NCBI RefSeq assembly: GCF_000769405.2
Contig: NZ_CP053440.1
Location: 744,001 to 808,000, forward strand
Direction of reading: 5' to 3'
DNA from: Rhizobium brockwellii
GTDB taxonomy: Bacteria; Pseudomonadota; Alphaproteobacteria; Rhizobiales; Rhizobiaceae
Length of the DNA stretch: 64,000 nt
Both the position numbers and the translations under genes were made by a program. The stretch's first letter is position 1. Each line of letters begins with the position of its first letter. The notes beneath the pieces are model-generated. The model had not been told where the DNA came from. It ran no database searches and saw nothing but the letters and a program-made list of their open reading frames with translations. This document shows positions 27,056 to 36,020 of the stretch, piece after piece.

Positions 27056-27289
27056 CCTCAAGTCTTCCGTTGTCCCTTGGGGATGGAGGTCGACCCCAGC
27101 TCCGAGCTGCCGCGAAGCGGCTATCTTCGTGCGTGATGCCATGACGTTGAAGCTCACCCCTCAAAGGTTAAATAGACGCATGGATTGCGTAGCGGAGCAA
27201 GGGGGGCGGCGATACCGTCCCGAAGTGCCGCGTCTTAGCGACTTCGGTCGCTCGTTTGTCGACTTTCTCGATACCAAGGTCTTGAGCAC

Positions 27290-27641
27290 CTCATTTTTCC
27301 ACCAGCGCATCGCAAGTCGGCGCCGGCGTCCGGCTCGTCGAGGAGACCGGCCAGGCGCTGTCATCCATCATGGACCACTTCACCTCGATCAATGGGCTGG
27401 TGCAAGTCATCTCGTCTTCGACGACCACGCAATACAAGGGGATCGACGAGGTCAACAACGCCGTTCGCGATGTCGAGCACATCACCCAGCACAATGCCGC
27501 CATGGTGTAGGAAAACACCGCGGAGATTCATCGGCTCCGGCATCAGGTGGAAGCGTTGAACGAAAGAATCTCCCACTTTCAGACCGCCGATATCCGCAAG
27601 GCATCGCCCGCCGCCCGCCCGCCGATGTCCCTGGTCTCCTG
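27290..27641 (+). pseudogene. Remnant of a methyl-accepting chemotaxis protein (C-terminal end)
   Basis: One plus-strand frame ending at the TGA of 27639-27641 reads like the last 115 or so residues of a rhizobial chemotaxis receptor. It runs STSASQVGAGVRLVEETG, later IDEVNNAVRDVEHITQHNAAMV, an in-frame TAG, then ENTAEIHRLRHQVEALN and a short tail. The intact family has EEN/EES at the stop position, so a single codon change to TAG explains it. No start and no upstream receptor domains are present, so this is a 5'-truncated, nonsense-bearing relic. It sits just upstream of zwf, head to head. Confidence 0.7.
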
Positions 27642-27749
27642 AGGGAATACCTTCGGAAATCATCCCCAATATGCAATGGAATCTGCGTGCTCAATGAAAG
27701 CAGGCAGAGGGTGATTGCTCAGGCGTAAGGCGGACGATCCTGGGGACAC

Positions 27750-28745
27750 TCATGCCGATGACCTCGGCACAAGCCGCCCCTGCATGACAACCATTTCGGC
27801 ATCGCGCTTGCCCGCTATCATTGCGACCATGGCGTTGATCATCTCGTCGGTGGGCTGTTCGTAGCTGGTTAGTTCGTAGGCAGGAGCCCCGCCGAGTTCG
27901 ATATTGTCGAAGCCGACGACTGCCAAGTCTTGCGGAATCCCAAGACCGAATTCGCTCCGGGCGACATCCATTGCTCCCAGTGCCAGAATGTCATTTTCAC
28001 ACATCAATACATCGATGCGCGACGCGGGCGAAGTTGCACTCAAATAAGTACGTGCCGCTTCGGCGCCGGCCTGGGCGCTGTATCTTTCCGCGGCCAATTC
28101 TATGACGCCTTCGACACCTTTCCCTCGCCAGAAACTTGCATAATGATGGCGCCTGCCCAGCGCCGTCGACAGGGTTCTCGCCCCCGTCATAAAGCCGGGG
28201 CGGCGATAGCCCTTGTCGAAGAGGTAATCGACGATCTCGCTGAGAGCGAGCTCTGCATCGCAGGCAATCGCGGGAACGCCGGGGATTTGGCTGTCTCTCG
28301 CAAGAACGAACATCGGCGGGAAACCTCGGCCAAGCCGTCGATCACCCAGTGTTTCCTCGCGAAAGGCGGTACCGAATAGGATAACAGCGTCGAATTGTCG
28401 TTGGTCGGCGTTGATCAACGCGTGAACGTGATCGAAATGGCGGTTGATGTTGATCAATACGGTCAGCAGACCCTCCGCCTGCAGGCGCTCGGTCAACATC
28501 TCCAGAACCGGAAGCTTGTGCGGATTGGCGAAGTCGTCGACGAAGACGGCCACCTGATGGGTGGTGTTCGTCGCAAGACTGCGGGCAAGCAGGTTAGGCG
28601 AATAGTTCAGAACCTCGGCCGCCTGAAGCACTTTTTGTCGGCTTGCTTCCGTAATCGACGCACCGGGCGTGAACGCACGAATGACGGTCCATTTCGACAC
28701 GCCGGCGGCTTCCGCCACCTCTTTCGCCGTCGCCCGTTTGCGCAT
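27750..28745 (-). CDS. LacI-family regulator of the CUT2 sugar operon
   Basis: This 331-residue regulator has an N-terminal HTH (ATAKEVAEAAGVSKWTVIRAF, residues about 5-25), a hinge, and a ribose-binding-protein-like sensor domain. ATG at 28745 has GGAGGAGA just upstream; the frame's extension to 28868 is non-homologous. It is divergent from the importer gene at 28919. The shared 173-nt region contains a palindromic site, so it most likely represses the divergent operon and itself. The inducer is unknown, perhaps a cyclitol or sugar, given the IolG-like and isomerase genes in the operon. Confidence 0.92.
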   Translation of the reverse strand: MRKRATAKEVAEAAGVSKWTVIRAFTPGASITEASRQKVLQAAEVLNYSPNLLARSLATNTTHQVAVFVDDFANPHKLPVLEMLTERLQAEGLLTVLININRHFDHVHALINADQRQFDAVILFGTAFREETLGDRRLGRGFPPMFVLARDSQIPGVPAIACDAELALSEIVDYLFDKGYRRPGFMTGARTLSTALGRRHHYASFWRGKGVEGVIELAAERYSAQAGAEAARTYLSATSPASRIDVLMCENDILALGAMDVARSEFGLGIPQDLAVVGFDNIELGGAPAYELTSYEQPTDEMINAMVAMIAGKRDAEMVVMQGRLVPRSSA

Positions 28746-28762
28746 GGCCGTCTCCTCCTGAT

Positions 28763-28798
28763 TGGAATGAATATTCCACAAAAAAATAAAAATGGAAT
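28763..28798. promoter_or_regulatory. Putative LacI operator: TGGAAT inverted repeat plus extra half-site
   Basis: TGGAAT (28763-28768) and ATTCCA (28773-28778) form a perfect 6-bp inverted repeat with a 4-nt spacer. It lies 18 nt upstream of the regulator start. A third TGGAAT half-site lies at 28793-28798. The site sits in an AT-rich divergent promoter region and is the only strong palindrome there. Confidence 0.55.
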
Positions 28799-28918
28799 GG
28801 ATGCTTGATTTCTGTCGACAATAAAGTAGTTTTATCGAGCTTGCTACCGGGTGCAAATGGAGTTGCAATCGGTAGCATTGGGAAGTTCGCGTAATGCGGA
28901 CTATTTTGGGAGGGTAAA

Positions 28919-29866
28919 ATGAAATTCGGTTTGAAATCGTTTCTCGCGGGCGCGGCCGTTGCTGCTGCGCTCATGTGCTCTTCGGCAATCGCCAATGCCG
29001 CTGACATTCGCATCGTCGCCGTCACCCACGGCCAGGCCAATGATCCTTTCTGGTCCGTCGTCAAGAACGGCGTCAACGCAGCGGCGAAGGACATGGGTAT
29101 TAGCGTCGATTATCGCGCTCCGGAGACTTTCGACATGGTGTCGATGGGGCAGCTCATCGATGCTGCCGTCAATCAGAAGCCCGATGGGCTCATCGTCTCC
29201 ATTCCAGACGCCTCAGCACTCGGTCCATCCATCAAGAAGGCTGTCGCCGCCGGTATCCCGGTTATTTCCATCAATTCCGGTTCCGACGTTTCAAAGGAGT
29301 TGGGAGCGCTTCTCCATGTTGGCCAGGACGAATATACCGCCGGCAAAGCCGCCGGTGGGAAACTGCATGAGCTGGGCGGCAAGGAAGGCCTGTGCGTGAA
29401 CCAGGAGGTCGGCAATGTTTCGCTCGATCTGCGCTGCAAGGGCTTTGCCGACGGTTTCGGCGGCAAGGTCACGGTTCTACCCGTCAGCAACGATCCGGCT
29501 GATGTCCGTGCGAAGGTCAAGGCGGCGCTGAGTTCCAATACTGCCGTCGACACTGTCATGGCGCTCGGTGCCGGCACTGCTGGCGAGCCGTCCCTGGCTG
29601 CTGTCGAGGATGTCGGAATGACTGGCAAGATCAAGGTGGCGACATTCGACCTTTCAGCCGATTTCCTGAAGGCCGTGGCCGACGGCAAGGCTGCTTTCGC
29701 GATCGATCAGCAGCAGTTCCTGCAGGGCTATCTGCCGGTCGTATTCTTGGCCAACTACGCCAAATACGGGCTTATCCCGGGGGGTAATGTTCCGTCCGGC
29801 CCGAACCTTATCACCAAGGAAAAGGCCGCCCAAGTCGTGGATCTTTCCGCCAAGGGCATTCGCTAA
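28919..29866 (+). CDS. CUT2-type ABC transporter sugar-binding protein
   Basis: This 315-residue periplasmic binding protein of the ribose/galactose-binding (PBP1-like) family has a good GGGAGG Shine-Dalgarno. It has a clear signal peptide (MKFGLKSFLAGAAVAAAL, cleaved near ANA-AD) and conserved segments such as THGQANDPFWSVVKNGV and the ligand-loop DEYTAGKAAG. It is first gene of a binding protein-permease-ATPase-isomerase-dehydrogenase operon. The order resembles frcBCA of Sinorhizobium. The ligand is a monosaccharide or cyclitol; not resolved. Confidence 0.94.
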   Translation: MKFGLKSFLAGAAVAAALMCSSAIANAADIRIVAVTHGQANDPFWSVVKNGVNAAAKDMGISVDYRAPETFDMVSMGQLIDAAVNQKPDGLIVSIPDASALGPSIKKAVAAGIPVISINSGSDVSKELGALLHVGQDEYTAGKAAGGKLHELGGKEGLCVNQEVGNVSLDLRCKGFADGFGGKVTVLPVSNDPADVRAKVKAALSSNTAVDTVMALGAGTAGEPSLAAVEDVGMTGKIKVATFDLSADFLKAVADGKAAFAIDQQQFLQGYLPVVFLANYAKYGLIPGGNVPSGPNLITKEKAAQVVDLSAKGIR

Positions 29867-29899
29867 GCGGAATTGCCGAAAGGCATTCTCCCAGAATCT

Positions 29900-29920
29900 C
29901 CTCCCCCCTGATGGGGGAGG
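29900..29920 (+). terminator. Stem-loop between binding-protein and permease genes (CUT2 operon)
   Basis: CCTCCCCC (29900-29907) pairs with GGGGGAGG (29913-29920) around a 5-nt loop and can extend by further pairs. It sits 34 nt after the binding-protein stop and is followed by GGCTTTGG. Same position as the hairpins in the other importers here; likely partial terminator or mRNA-stabilising structure. Confidence 0.55.
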
Positions 29921-29991
29921 GGCTTTGGCTGACCGAGCGCGCTGCCGAACAGCGCTAACGCTACCCTAAATTATGATCCGTGGGAGGAGTT

Positions 29992-31113
29992 ATGGCTTCG
30001 CTTGAGCAGAGAACGGCGGCCGCGCCGAAGGCCGATGAGCGCGTCAAACAAGTGAGTTTTCTGACGCATCTGATGCGGCGGCCCGAGCTTGGTGCCGTGG
30101 CAGGCCTTGTTCTCGTCATCGTCTTTTTCTTTCTCACCGCAGATTCGACGATGTTTTCGCTTTCCGGCCTGATGACCATCATGGCGCCGGCCTCGCAATT
30201 GGGAATCCTTGCCATTGCAGCAGCGCTTCTGATGATCGGAGGAGAGTTCGATCTCTCGATCGGCTCGATGGTGGCCTTTGCCGGACTGATCTTCGGCGTC
30301 ATCCTCACGAATTTCGGCCAGCCGCTTTCGGTTGCCATCGTCATGACGATGCTCTTCGCCGCGTTCATGGGGGCGATCAATGGGCAGATCGTCATTCACA
30401 CGCGCCTTCCGTCCTTCATCGTGACCCTGGCATTCCTCTTCATTCTCCGTGGCCTGACGCTCGTCGGCCTGAAATGGGCAACGGGCGGTTCGACGCAGCT
30501 TCGCGGCATCAGCGACCGTGTCAAGGACAGTCCGCTGCTTGGCTTTTTTTCCGGCGATGCGTTGAAGGGCGCATTTGTCTGGCTCGCGGATCACGATCTG
30601 ATCGACAAGTTCCCCAACGGCATGCCGAAGGTCACGGGCGTCCCGGTCTCCGTATTGTGGTTTGTCGTGCTTGCCCTGGCTGCAACCTGGGTCCTCCTTC
30701 GCACCCGCATGGGCAACTGGATTTTTGCCGCCGGTGGCGATCCCAATGCGGCGAGAAACTCCGGCGTCCCCGTTCACAGAGTTAAGACCGGCCTGTTTGC
30801 GCTGACAGCATGCGCGGCAGCTCTGGTTGCCATCATCACCGTGCTCGATGCTGGCTCGACTGACGCCAGACGCGGCTTTCAGAAAGAGTTCGAGGCGATC
30901 ATTGCCGCCGTCATTGGTGGGTGCTTGCTGACAGGCGGCTATGGTTCGGCGATTGGCGCCTTCTTCGGCGCGATCATCTTCGGTTCGGTCTCGATCGGCC
31001 TGACCTACACCAAGTTCGATTCCGACTGGTTTCAGGTCTTCCTGGGCTCGATGCTGCTGCTGGCCGTTCTCTTCAACAATTTCATCCGCCGCAAGGTTAC
31101 CGGGGAGCGCTGA
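29992..31113 (+). CDS. CUT2 ABC transporter permease
   Basis: This 373-residue RbsC/FrcC-type inner-membrane permease is strongly hydrophobic, with the conserved cytoplasmic [16 protein letters not shown] segment. A late [23 protein letters not shown] region (in two pieces) holds the substrate and ATPase contact motifs. It is somewhat longer than ribose permease because of a hydrophilic insertion near residues 160-220, as in FrcC-like proteins. The ATG at 29992 has GGGAGGAG upstream. It ends two nt before the ATPase gene. Confidence 0.93.
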   Translation: MASLEQRTAAAPKADERVKQVSFLTHLMRRPELGAVAGLVLVIVFFFLTADSTMFSLSGLMTIMAPASQLGILAIAAALLMIGGEFDLSIGSMVAFAGLIFGVILTNFGQPLSVAIVMTMLFAAFMGAINGQIVIHTRLPSFIVTLAFLFILRGLTLVGLKWATGGSTQLRGISDRVKDSPLLGFFSGDALKGAFVWLADHDLIDKFPNGMPKVTGVPVSVLWFVVLALAATWVLLRTRMGNWIFAAGGDPNAARNSGVPVHRVKTGLFALTACAAALVAIITVLDAGSTDARRGFQKEFEAIIAAVIGGCLLTGGYGSAIGAFFGAIIFGSVSIGLTYTKFDSDWFQVFLGSMLLLAVLFNNFIRRKVTGER

Positions 31114-31115
31114 TC

Positions 31116-31910
31116 ATGTCTGATGTCAACAATCGAACGCCGATCATTGAAGTGACCGAGATTGTCAAGCACTACGGCTCCGTGATTGCTCTCAACGGCG
31201 TATCAATGCATGTGTCGGCCGGAGAGGTGCTCTGCCTCCTCGGAGACAACGGCGCGGGCAAATCCACCTTGATCAAGACGCTCTCCGGCGTTGTCCGCCC
31301 AAGCGGCGGTGCCTTCCTGGTCGAAGGCAAGCCGGTCAATTTCAGCAGCCCGCGCGACGCGCTCGATGCTGGCATCGCGACCGTCTATCAAGATCTCGCC
31401 ATGATCCCGCTGATGTCGATCACCCGCAATTTCTTCATGGGGCGTGAGCCCCGTAAGGGCTTCTTCCCCTTCCGTCACATCGACCTTACGCACTGCAACA
31501 ACGTCACGCGTGAGGAGATGCACAAGATCGGTATCGATATCCGCGATCCCAATCAGGCGGTAGGCACATTGTCTGGGGGCGAACGCCAGTGCGTCGCCAT
31601 TGCTCGCGCAGTCTATTTTGGCGCCAAGATCCTCATTCTCGACGAGCCGACCTCGGCGCTCGGCGTGGCGCAAACCTCGATGGTGCTGAAATACATCCAC
31701 CAGGTTCGACAGAGAGGATTGGGCGTCATTTTCATCACCCACAATGTCCGCCATGCCTATGCCGTCGCGGACCGTTTCACCATCCTCAATCGCGGCCAGA
31801 CGCTTGGCACCTTTGGTAAAGCGGACATCGCGATGGATGAGCTTCAGAACCTCATGGCCGGCGGCAAGGAACTGCAGCAATTGTCCGAAGAACTCGGCGG
31901 CACGATCTAG
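31116..31910 (+). CDS. CUT2 ABC transporter ATP-binding protein, single-domain (FrcA-like)
   Basis: This 264-residue ATPase has Walker A (GDNGAGKST), signature LSGGERQ and Walker B ([12 protein letters not shown]). Most CUT2 ATPases are about 500 residues with two cassettes. A single cassette, as here, is characteristic of the FrcA branch described for fructose uptake in Sinorhizobium. It is translationally close to the permease. The frame is open 65 codons upstream, but only by overlapping the permease gene. Confidence 0.93.
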   Translation: MSDVNNRTPIIEVTEIVKHYGSVIALNGVSMHVSAGEVLCLLGDNGAGKSTLIKTLSGVVRPSGGAFLVEGKPVNFSSPRDALDAGIATVYQDLAMIPLMSITRNFFMGREPRKGFFPFRHIDLTHCNNVTREEMHKIGIDIRDPNQAVGTLSGGERQCVAIARAVYFGAKILILDEPTSALGVAQTSMVLKYIHQVRQRGLGVIFITHNVRHAYAVADRFTILNRGQTLGTFGKADIAMDELQNLMAGGKELQQLSEELGGTI

Positions 31911-31994
31911 TCGGCTTGCTTCCGAGGCGGCGTTCGATTGGTTTTCACGGGCCGTCGCCGCCTTTCACTCAATCATCAATCATGGAATACGGTC

Positions 31995-32798
31995 ATGAAC
32001 GACGGCTCGCCGAATGCCTCATCCCCCTTCACGCTCGCAGTTTGCGCCGAGATGGTCTTCAAGTCGCTTCCTGTTCTCGACAGGCTCAAGCGCATCACAG
32101 AACTTGGCTTTCACGCCGAGATCTGGGACTGGACGAAACATGACATCGCCGCCCTGGCGAAATCTGGAGCAGTCTTCACGTCGATGACGGGCTATGTGGC
32201 CGGCACACTTGCCGATGACGAGGGCGCAGATGAATTGCTGCGAACTGCGAAGCAATCAATCCCGATTGCTAGGGAGCTCAATTGCCCGCGTCTCAACCTG
32301 CATGGGACCGGTCTCGACGGCCAGGGCCTGCCGGTGGTCAAGGCCGACAAAGTGACGGGCGCCATGTGGCTCAAGGCGCACGACACGCTTAGCCGCATCG
32401 CCGACCTCGGCGAGAAAGAGGGCGTCACCTTCGTGCTCGAAAACCTCAATGAAGCAGTCGATCACCCCAAGACACCGTTTGCCAAGGCCGAAGATACGCT
32501 TGCGCTTGTTTCGTCGGTAAACCGACCGGCGCTGAAGCTCAATCTCGACCTCTATCACGCTCAGATCGGCGAAGGAAACCTGATCGAGCTATGCCGGCGC
32601 GCTCTGCCCCATATCGGCGAAATCCAGGTGGCGGATGTTCCGGGCCGCATGGAGCCCGGTACCGGAGAGATCAACTACAAGGCAATTGCTCGTGCACTCA
32701 AGGATATGGGCTATCGCGGCACGATCGGCATGGAGGCCTGGGCTTCCGGCGACGATGAGACGGCGCTTGCCCGTTTCCGCGACGCCTTCACGGTTTGA
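31995..32798 (+). CDS. Sugar phosphate isomerase/epimerase family protein (hydroxypyruvate isomerase-like TIM barrel)
   Basis: This 267-residue member of the xylose-isomerase-like TIM-barrel family has the metal-binding acids and histidines in FVLENLNE, LNLDLYHAQIGEG and HIGEIQVADVPGR, and a final GMEAW. These segments resemble hydroxypyruvate isomerase and related ketose isomerases. It follows the importer ATPase by 84 nt and precedes an inositol-dehydrogenase-like gene, suggesting an isomerase or epimerase step on the imported sugar or cyclitol. The exact substrate is unknown. Confidence 0.85.
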   Translation: MNDGSPNASSPFTLAVCAEMVFKSLPVLDRLKRITELGFHAEIWDWTKHDIAALAKSGAVFTSMTGYVAGTLADDEGADELLRTAKQSIPIARELNCPRLNLHGTGLDGQGLPVVKADKVTGAMWLKAHDTLSRIADLGEKEGVTFVLENLNEAVDHPKTPFAKAEDTLALVSSVNRPALKLNLDLYHAQIGEGNLIELCRRALPHIGEIQVADVPGRMEPGTGEINYKAIARALKDMGYRGTIGMEAWASGDDETALARFRDAFTV

Positions 32799-32840
32799 AG
32801 ATTTCGATAGTCAACACTTACACGTCATGGAGAGACATCA

Positions 32841-33833
32841 ATGATCAGGTTTGGAGTGATCGGCGCCGGCCGGATAGGCAAGGTGCATGCCGCGACCATT
32901 GCGGCGAACCCGAAGGCGAAGCTCGTCTATGTGGCGGATGCCTTCAAGGCATCGGCAGAGGCGCTTGCCGCGCAGACGGGCGCCGAGGTTGCCGATGCGG
33001 AGGATGTCATCAAGTCCTCAAGTGTCGATGCGATCCTGATTGCGACACCGACCCCCAGCCACGCCGATCTCATCGAGGCGGCCGCGAAGGCCGGCAAGGC
33101 TATTCTCTGCGAAAAGCCGGTGTCCCTGTCGGTCGAGCGCATCAATGCCTGCCTCGACATCGTCGAGAAGAACAAGTCGACTTTGATGATCGGCTTCAAT
33201 CGCCGGTTTGACCCGAACTTCGCCAGTGTGGAAGCGCGCCTACGCCGCGGGGATATCGGCGAAATCGAGATCGTGACGATCACCAGCCGAGATCCCGCGC
33301 CGCCGTCGGCTGATTACGTCAAATCCTCCGGCGGCCTGTTCCGCGACATGATGATCCATGACTTCGACATGGCCCGTTTCCTCATAGGGGAAGAATTCGT
33401 CGTCGTGAATGCACTTGGATCTTCGCTCGTCGACAAGGCGATCGGCGCCGAAGGCGATGTGGATACTGCAGCGGTGCAGATGCAGACGGCTTCCGGGCGC
33501 ATTGCCGTTATCACCAATTCACGCCGGGCGACTTACGGCTACGACCAGCGCATCGAAGTCCACGGAGCTGCCGGCATGCTTGCGGCGAGGAATATCCAAG
33601 CAACCAGCGTCGAGCTTTCCAATGCGAATGGTGTCAGCGGCGATCCCGTCCAATATTTCTTCCTTGAACGCTACGCCCAGGCCTACGCCAACGAGATCAA
33701 TGCCTTCATCGATGCGATCGACAGCGGCAACCGTTCGCCAAAGCCCGGCGGAGTTGATGGCCTCCAGGCTCAGAAACTGGCGGAGGCCGCCACCGTAAGC
33801 TGGCAGACTGGCAGGCCGGTGCAGGTCGATTAG
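32841..33833 (+). CDS. Gfo/Idh/MocA-family oxidoreductase, inositol 2-dehydrogenase-like
   Basis: This 330-residue NAD(P)-dependent oxidoreductase has an N-terminal Rossmann motif (GVIGAGRIGKVHA) and the catalytic-lysine motif CEKPVSLS near residue 95. Its IolG-type substrate segment is GGLFRDMMIHDFDMARFL, with the conserved Asp-x-x-x-His/Asp arrangement. IolG enzymes oxidise myo-inositol or related cyclitols; other family members oxidise sugars. It is last gene of the CUT2 operon. With a TIM-barrel isomerase beside it, a cyclitol or sugar oxidation route is inferred. Confidence 0.88.
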   Translation: MIRFGVIGAGRIGKVHAATIAANPKAKLVYVADAFKASAEALAAQTGAEVADAEDVIKSSSVDAILIATPTPSHADLIEAAAKAGKAILCEKPVSLSVERINACLDIVEKNKSTLMIGFNRRFDPNFASVEARLRRGDIGEIEIVTITSRDPAPPSADYVKSSGGLFRDMMIHDFDMARFLIGEEFVVVNALGSSLVDKAIGAEGDVDTAAVQMQTASGRIAVITNSRRATYGYDQRIEVHGAAGMLAARNIQATSVELSNANGVSGDPVQYFFLERYAQAYANEINAFIDAIDSGNRSPKPGGVDGLQAQKLAEAATVSWQTGRPVQVD

Positions 33834-33844
33834 CAAGCTTCGAC

Positions 33845-33878
33845 GCGATGCGGCTATGTCCTCACACTGTCGCATCGC
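33845..33878 (+). terminator. Stem-loop after the CUT2 operon
   Basis: GCGATGCG (33845-33852) and CGCATCGC (33871-33878) form a perfect 8-bp stem around an 18-nt loop just after the last gene. No U-run follows. Candidate Rho-assisted terminator or 3' stabiliser. Confidence 0.35.
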
Positions 33879-33963
33879 CATCGGGGATAACGCGCCGCCT
33901 TCCAATATGCATCCGGGTCGCACCGAGATTGCCGGAAGACGGATCTTTGGAAGGTGAAGCGCA

Positions 33964-34269
33964 ATGCTACAGGATAGATGCCATCGTCCTCCCGCGACAC
34001 TGCAGGAACTGAAGTGCCTGATCGCCAAACGGCAGATCGTATTTCCAAACAGTCTCGAACAGCTCGCGAGGCAGATTATAGAACGGCCGGAAATGATTGT
34101 ATTCGAAAGTGCCGCTGTGATTGCGCGCAATTGCAAGGTTTCTCAAACGACGGTTCACCGATTTGCGCAGCACATCGGGTTTCGAACATTGCGCGATGAT
34201 AAGAGATCATCTTCGCAAGACTTCCGCCAATCATCGCATAACGAAGCTAAAAACAGAAAATTCGATTAA
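33964..34269 (+). pseudogene. Truncated RpiR/MurR-type regulator (HTH domain only)
   Basis: The 101-residue ORF matches the N-terminal HTH_6 domain of RpiR-type regulators over residues about 12-80 (LEQLARQIIERPEMIVFES, then AAVIARNCKVSQTTVHRFAQHIGF). It then ends in a short unrelated polar tail. Intact members are about 280 residues with a SIS sugar-phosphate domain, and no SIS sequence follows. It is therefore a 3'-truncated remnant, or at best a DNA-binding-only protein. RpiR regulators often control inositol or sugar operons, so it may once have belonged to the adjacent operon. Confidence 0.6.
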
Positions 34270-34336
34270 GCTATTAGACGGCTGAGGTTCATAAAGCTTC
34301 AGCGCGATGGATGCGTATGCTATCAAATCTATCCGA

Positions 34337-34528
34337 CTAGTAACATAATGTCCGCATCATTCCCTCAAAATTTGGCTTACTGCGACATCCTTGTCTTTCT
34401 ACGGATTCTTTATCAGGAGAAGTACTATGGGGTGCAACAGATCTTTCGCTAGATCCGTTATAGGTCGAGCACGCCGAGAATATAATAGAAATTATCGATA
34501 TTATGGCGATTTTCTGCACAGCGTTCAT
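34337..34528 (-). CDS. Small putative lipoprotein
   Basis: This 63-residue ORF has a very good Shine-Dalgarno (GGAGGA, 5 nt before ATG). Its lipoprotein-type N-terminus is MNAVQKIAIISIISIIFSAC, with a hydrophobic core and a lipobox-like F-S-A-C. The mature part would be about 44 polar residues with three further cysteines and no recognised domain. It stands alone in an AT-richer, mosaic intergenic region. The ORF frame is open 18 codons further upstream, but the Shine-Dalgarno fixes the start. Confidence 0.55.
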   Translation of the reverse strand: MNAVQKIAIISIISIIFSACSTYNGSSERSVAPHSTSPDKESVERQGCRSKPNFEGMMRTLCY

Positions 34529-34758
34529 CTGCTTCCTCCATATCATTGCGAGGCCCCGTCCCAGCGTTTGTATCTTCGACATTGCCTCCTCATGGCGATC
34601 AAAGGCTGCTTTTTACCGCGATCGATAATCAAAATATGTCGTAGTGACTACGCTGGATTGAAGCTTTGGATCAAAAGCTTTTTGTTTTCTGGTGTACCGG
34701 CGTTTTGATCTGCTTTGACCAGCCGCCCGTAAACTTTGACTATTCAAAAGAGGGCCGC

Positions 34759-35385
34759 ATGCCGCGAATGATATCCATCGTTGGAAACGCATCTTTCGGT
34801 TGCCGTGAAGCCGCTATCATCGACGATTGCGATTTTGTTGTGCGCTTTAACGATTGCTGGTCTGTCGGGAAGGGTGGCTGCCGCACCGACGTGGTCGCGG
34901 CTACAATACCGGCCGGCCGGCAGCTCTCGATGGCTAGAGAGCGCTCGTGGCACGAAAAGTCAGCGGTAGCGTCGGCCTCGGAGATTTGGTGCGTGCGGGA
35001 CGCAATGAAGTTCATGGAACTCAAGACGAAACTTGATCCGGCGCTGGACGACTTTTGCGACGACTATACCGGAGAGCTTGCGATGTTCGCCGCTGAGACC
35101 GAAAAAGTGTTCAAGGTCATACCACGCAGCCACCACGACCGGATCGATATCGAGCTTCAGTCGATGTCGTCCGAGAGCTACGTCGTGCCGAGCTCCGGAT
35201 TGATGGCGATCGCTTATGTACTTGAAGAGGTGTTTGGCCCGTGGCGCGACTGTCGGACCAATCGTGGCTACCATGGAATGGTTGTTCCATCATATGCGAA
35301 GAACCCGCCTGTATGGTGGGGTGTCAAATCGTCCAGCATCCGCAAGATGCGCTTGGCGGCTTCATCAGGCTCGGAACGCTGGTGA
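34759..35385 (+). pseudogene. GT29-like / 'urease operon accessory'-type protein with aberrant C-terminus
   Basis: The ORF encodes 208 residues from ATG 34759 (AGAGGG upstream). Residues 1 to about 155 look like the sialyltransferase-fold proteins annotated in rhizobia as urease operon accessory protein: ISIVGNASFG opening, IDDCDFVVRFNDC, RTDVVA, SEIWCVRD, DDFCDDY, and YVVPSSGLMAIAYVLEEVFGP. The family then continues with GATV and a GHxGW segment. Here the GATV reading is in another frame, and the last 40 or so codons are simply antisense to the convergent SDR gene. The gene thus appears frameshifted and truncated by its overlap of about 118 nt with the SDR. No urease genes are nearby. Confidence 0.6.
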
Positions 35386-35975
35386 CCCGATGAAAATGGA
35401 TCGGAAAGCTGAGTTATGACGGTCCCGGGATGCACTGTAACGATCAAGGACAATGGGTTCGCCCGGGCCACTTCTATTGCGGCTGTGTGAACGATCTGGT
35501 TGAGCGCAGCCTTCGACGAGCGATATGAAATCCAGCCTCCCAGCGCATTGTCGCCGATCGATCCCACCCGCGCCGATAGGAGGGCGAAAATTACCCGCTT
35601 CTTTTTTGCGAGCAGCGGAACGAAGTGCTTCACGACGAGAGCGGGTCCAACGGCGTTGACGGCAAACTGGGCCATCATGGCATTTTGCGAAATCTGGCGT
35701 ATCGACTTCTCCGGTCCCATGCCGTCAATGGTCAAAGCACCTGTGGCACAGATGATGAGATCAAACTCATTCGACCTGAGCATGTCCGCCGCGCGCTGCA
35801 CGGAATTCTCGTCCGTAAGGTCGAACCCGTTCTCTTGACGAGAAAGGCGGGCAACCTTGGCGCAGTTGCTGTCCATTTCCAACTGCCTCGAAATCGCATT
35901 TCCGATTCCTCCGCTGGCTCCAGTGACCAAGGCAGAATACCCTGCATCTAATGATCGCATCAGTGTTTCGGTCAT
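35268..35975 (-). CDS. Short-chain dehydrogenase/reductase
   Basis: This 235-residue SDR shows the glycine-rich cofactor motif TGASGGIGNAIS near residue 18, a central NAVGPALV segment and the YRSSKAALN catalytic Tyr-x-x-x-Lys, with an active-site Ser in the preceding strand region. The C-terminus GFFAYDGTTIPW is typical of the CsgA-like SDR branch. GGAGA precedes the ATG. It starts 45 nt after folE and is in the same direction, so the two likely share the upstream ECF11-type promoter. SDRs of this branch occur in the Rhodobacter RpoE-ChrR regulon, which fits the setting. Substrate unknown. Confidence 0.9.
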   Translation of the reverse strand: MTETLMRSLDAGYSALVTGASGGIGNAISRQLEMDSNCAKVARLSRQENGFDLTDENSVQRAADMLRSNEFDLIICATGALTIDGMGPEKSIRQISQNAMMAQFAVNAVGPALVVKHFVPLLAKKKRVIFALLSARVGSIGDNALGGWISYRSSKAALNQIVHTAAIEVARANPLSLIVTVHPGTVITQLSDPFSSGHQRSEPDEAAKRILRMLDDLTPHHTGGFFAYDGTTIPW

Positions 35976-36020
35976 CCGGGGTTCTCCAGATTGCGATTCA
36001 TTGTCGTCAGGAGGCCGGTT

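Noticed and set aside
27039..27728. 229-codon plus-strand ORF
   Set aside because: Its product is Arg-rich and unlike any family; a different frame in the same stretch reads as a chemotaxis-receptor remnant.
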